A stretch of DNA of 64,000 bases from Stachybotrys elegans (Eukaryota > Ascomycota > Sordariomycetes > Hypocreales > Stachybotryaceae): the NCBI GenBank assembly GCA_020746835.1, contig JAGPNK010000002.1:3224001-3288000 (forward strand), in the 5' to 3' direction. The position numbers and the translations under genes were made by a program. Below the pieces are notes generated by a model. It was not told the origin of the DNA. It saw nothing but the letters and a program-made list of their open reading frames with translations, and did not search any database. This document shows positions 61,499 through 64,000 of the stretch, piece after piece. Position 1 is the stretch's first letter. Every line of letters begins with the position of its first letter.

Positions 61499-63687
61499 AT
61501 GTCGTGTTTTAACAGCGAGAACCTGCTCGCTGTAGCATTGGTCATCAACCGCTCCCGCGATGGCCCGGCCTTTGTCTTCCATTATCCTGCTTCCGCCTCT
61601 TCCACCAACCCTCGGCCCGGGTCTGCCTCCGGCTCCGGCTCCGGCTCGTCAGATCCAGTCGAGGTTGACGACCTCCTTCTCGAGCGTCTCTCTCTCCCCG
61701 TCGGCCACGACCATTCAGCTGGAGAGCAGCATGCTTTCCGCAGTAGCCATGATAGCCGCCATCACCTGTCTGGATCTGGCTCTCACCCTGTGCCTTGGGA
61801 GAGCGTCGCCGGGTTCCCTACCCGTGACCTCGCCGGTATCCTGACTCCAGCCCGTTCCTACCACAAGAGACTATTCGAGCTGTCTCTGGACCCCATGTAC
61901 TGCGTGTCTTATCCCATCCACGTCCCGCAAAATGGCCGTTGGAAGAAACCCAAGAAGGCGGCAAAGTCCAAAGAACCCAGGAGCACCGACGAGCAAGTCC
62001 CCAAGACGGACGGCTCTAGCAAGCCCACCGAGGCTTCGTCCTCAAAGGAAAAAGACGATCAGCCCAAGAAGGATGATGTCGACGAGGAGAAGCGCAGCTC
62101 CATGACAATGTTCAACCTCGTCTTTCTGCTCAACCCTCGCAAGAACGAGGCGAAAGCAATGATTGAGTCCCTATATGATAACGTCTTCAAAAAGGTCAAC
62201 AAGGCATACCAGTACAGCCAGCAGCACAGCGACTTTATCTGGAAGGAGTCTAAGCGCATCCTTGCTGTTAAGGACAAAGCACGTGAAGAGCGTGAGTAGA
62301 GGCATCTCCCTTGCCTGCTGAAGCATTTACTAACTTCCTCTGCAGAGAGGAACATGGATGACTTATGGGCCGAGATTCTCCAACACTCGTCCTTGGCTGC
62401 TTCGATCCAGGAAATCTATGAAGCTATATCCAGCAACAAGATAGCCACTCTCAACCTTGATACTGCTGCCGGTCTAGTATCGCCATCAGTCCAGATTCCT
62501 GTGCCCTTCTTCGTGTCCGATCTCCCGGCACAAGATGACAAGGAACAGCGTGGCCTGTGGCTTACAACAGCCAATACGTTTGTCAACCCAGACGCTCTTG
62601 AGGAGCCCGGTTTTCTCGATCGCAACTTCGCCCTTCTGCTCATGGAAGACGAGAAGAAGATTATAGCCGAGCTGCAAGCCGACCGCCACGCCAGCATCCT
62701 CCCACTCATCGAGTTCGTTCGGCTCTCAAAGCCCACCTTGTCGTAAGTGCCAAACTCAGGCCCATCCACAAGTCCGGGCTGACATATGTATCCAGCTTCT
62801 ACCAGGTCGGCCAAAGTAACAATATACTCACCCTAAGCCAAGTTCGCAAGTATGCCCAGCACTTCATCTTCTGGCGCCGCGCCATTGCCATCCCCCCACT
62901 GCATGCGCGCGACACCTACATTGTGTCTCCCAACTGCGACCTCAGCCGTCTGCCCCAGGACTCTCAGGACTGGCAGAGGGCCTTCTCCATCGCCCCGCCC
63001 CTGCCCAACTTCCTCGCCGAGCTCTCTGCGGCACCCCGGGCCTACAAGACGCATTGCCCAAGTAAGCCCTACCGCCCGCTATGGCTCGAGATGTTAGCTT
63101 GGTTGCTCGCGCGTGGTTGGGTCATCCAGCTCTGCACTTTTGCCTACGTCGTCGTCTGGCCCGAGATTGTATACGAGGTCACCTACGAGATTGAGGCCGA
63201 GGAGCTTGGCTCCTCCGCTGACAATCCGCCAACTGATGGCTCTGACACCCTTCTCGAGCCCGGTGAGGTTCACGATGTCCAAACCCCCTCCGTGGCCGAG
63301 CATGCCGCCGAGATGGCCCGTCTGCAGCGCATCGCCCAGCGCGCCCATCGCGCCGCCGCTGACAAGGCCACCGCCCATACTCGCAAGGCGCCCCCTGTGG
63401 CCACCGCCCATCCCTCCATCAATGACGCCCCGCACCTCGCCGGCATCGTCCCGCACATCATCTACGACGCCAAGCGGGCCACTGGCAAGGAGTCGCGCTA
63501 CCTGTCGGCCATTGCGCGCCGCTTCGCCGACGACAAGCAGCGGAGCGCCTGGCACATCATGTGCAAGTACTTTGACGGACACTCGGCGCTCGAACGCATC
63601 GCCCTGCAGGAGGACATGAAGCGTAAGGAGGTCTGGACCCTGTTGACGGCCATGAGTGAGCATCTCCTGTGTGTCAGACACTGGTGA
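61499..63687 (+). CDS. NPR3: Npr3, nitrogen permease regulator 3 (GATOR1/SEACIT subunit)
   Basis: Three exons, 61499-62291, 62346-62742 and 62796-63687, give 693 residues. Introns are 54 and 53 bp with GTGAGT and GTAAGT donors and CTGCAG and TCCAG acceptors. Seen: an N-terminal longin-like start, LLAVALVINRSRDGPAFVFHYP; a Ser/Gly-rich insert from about 34; SMTMFNLVFLLNP near 203; a Lys-rich disordered part before that; and the FFVSDLP, LLLMEDEKKI and LPLIEFVRLSKPTLSFYQV central block. The C-terminal domain has HFIFWRRAIAIPPLHARDTY, an inserted acidic and Ala-rich stretch, and ends HIMCKYFDGHSALERIA with a short C-terminal RHW. With Npr2 it is a GTPase-activating complex that switches off TORC1 on amino-acid or nitrogen limitation at the vacuole. 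Confidence 0.94.
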
Positions 63688-64000
63688 CGCACTTATGGAA
63701 TAAGTGGCTCATTATCGTATTACATTACCCACATACCAGTCACATGAGCGTCTTGATATGCACGGTATGGGATCAAAGCAGTCACGGTGGGTGGCAGTAC
63801 TTCTAGGGTGTTTGTGAAATAGCCATATTGGTATCTGAGTAATTAATAAGGATGAGAGAAAATGTCTGCTATAAATAGATACAATGCAAAAGAGATGCAG
63901 AAGCCCAGCAGCACAAGTTGGTATCGGTGGTCATCAACGCATGATGCACATAACGAAAGTCGAGGGAGGGAGCTTGCCACATCCATCAGACGAAACCTGT
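63688..64000. other. NPR3 3' flank up to window edge
   Basis: 313 bases with no recognised gene. It should contain the NPR3 3' UTR. Confidence 0.6.

Noticed and set aside
63650..63687. Possible further intron (GTGAGC donor) at the NPR3 end
   Set aside because: The unspliced end gives a sensible short C-terminus (EHLLCVRHW), and no acceptor with a coding exon follows before the edge.

Overview
The window is nuclear DNA of a filamentous ascomycete, most likely a Sordariomycete and possibly Hypocreales. This rests on short GT-AG introns (53 to 152 bp in the coding models) with fungal branch points of the CTAAC/CTGAC type, long intergenic spacers with homopolymers and microsatellites, a Rim15-type PAS/kinase/receiver protein, DUF3824-type and Yap-like bZIP proteins, and recurrent TACCTAGGTA-like palindromes between genes. 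I see no bacterial, viral or organellar segment, no rRNA or tRNA gene, no CRISPR array and no intact transposon.

Twelve protein genes can be supported: a 5' part of an NRG1-like C2H2 repressor cut by the left edge (1-685, -); PRP31 (12411-14284, -) head to head with CLF1 (14584-16605, +); a DUF3824-type low-complexity protein (18196-20238, -); a La-motif protein of the Sro9/LARP1 group (23706-26153, -); enolase (29120-30661, +); a Yap-like bZIP factor in five exons (32523-33957, -); the Rim15 kinase (37341-43227, +); a phosphate:H+ symporter-like MFS carrier (45721-47896, +); a large C2H2 factor that also carries a zinc-cluster-like cysteine motif (48557-52428, -); ethanolamine kinase (58203-59499, -); and the GATOR1/SEACIT subunit Npr3 (61499-63687, +). 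Start codons and splice sites were worked out by hand. Several long open frames begin at non-ATG codons, and for those genes I chose the first credible ATG.

Only about 41 percent of the window is coding. The two largest gene-free spans are 11.7 kb upstream of the NRG1-like gene and 5.8 kb upstream of the large C2H2 gene. Both lie upstream of transcription-factor genes and are rich in simple repeats. An AT-rich island of about 0.3 kb precedes the enolase leader and looks like a decayed element.

Functionally, the left half has a spliceosome pair (U4/U6 snRNP protein Prp31 and NTC protein Clf1) that share a 299 bp spacer. The right half has several nutrient-response genes (Rim15, Npr3, a phosphate-type carrier, a bZIP factor and, at the far left, an NRG1-like repressor) beside housekeeping enolase and ethanolamine kinase. 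I found no clear new biological system. The most interesting signals are the zinc-cluster motif made by splicing across intron 3 of the C2H2 gene, the competing in-frame splice choice near its N-terminus, the Rim15 receiver with Glu in place of the phospho-accepting Asp, and the two large gene-free upstream regions.
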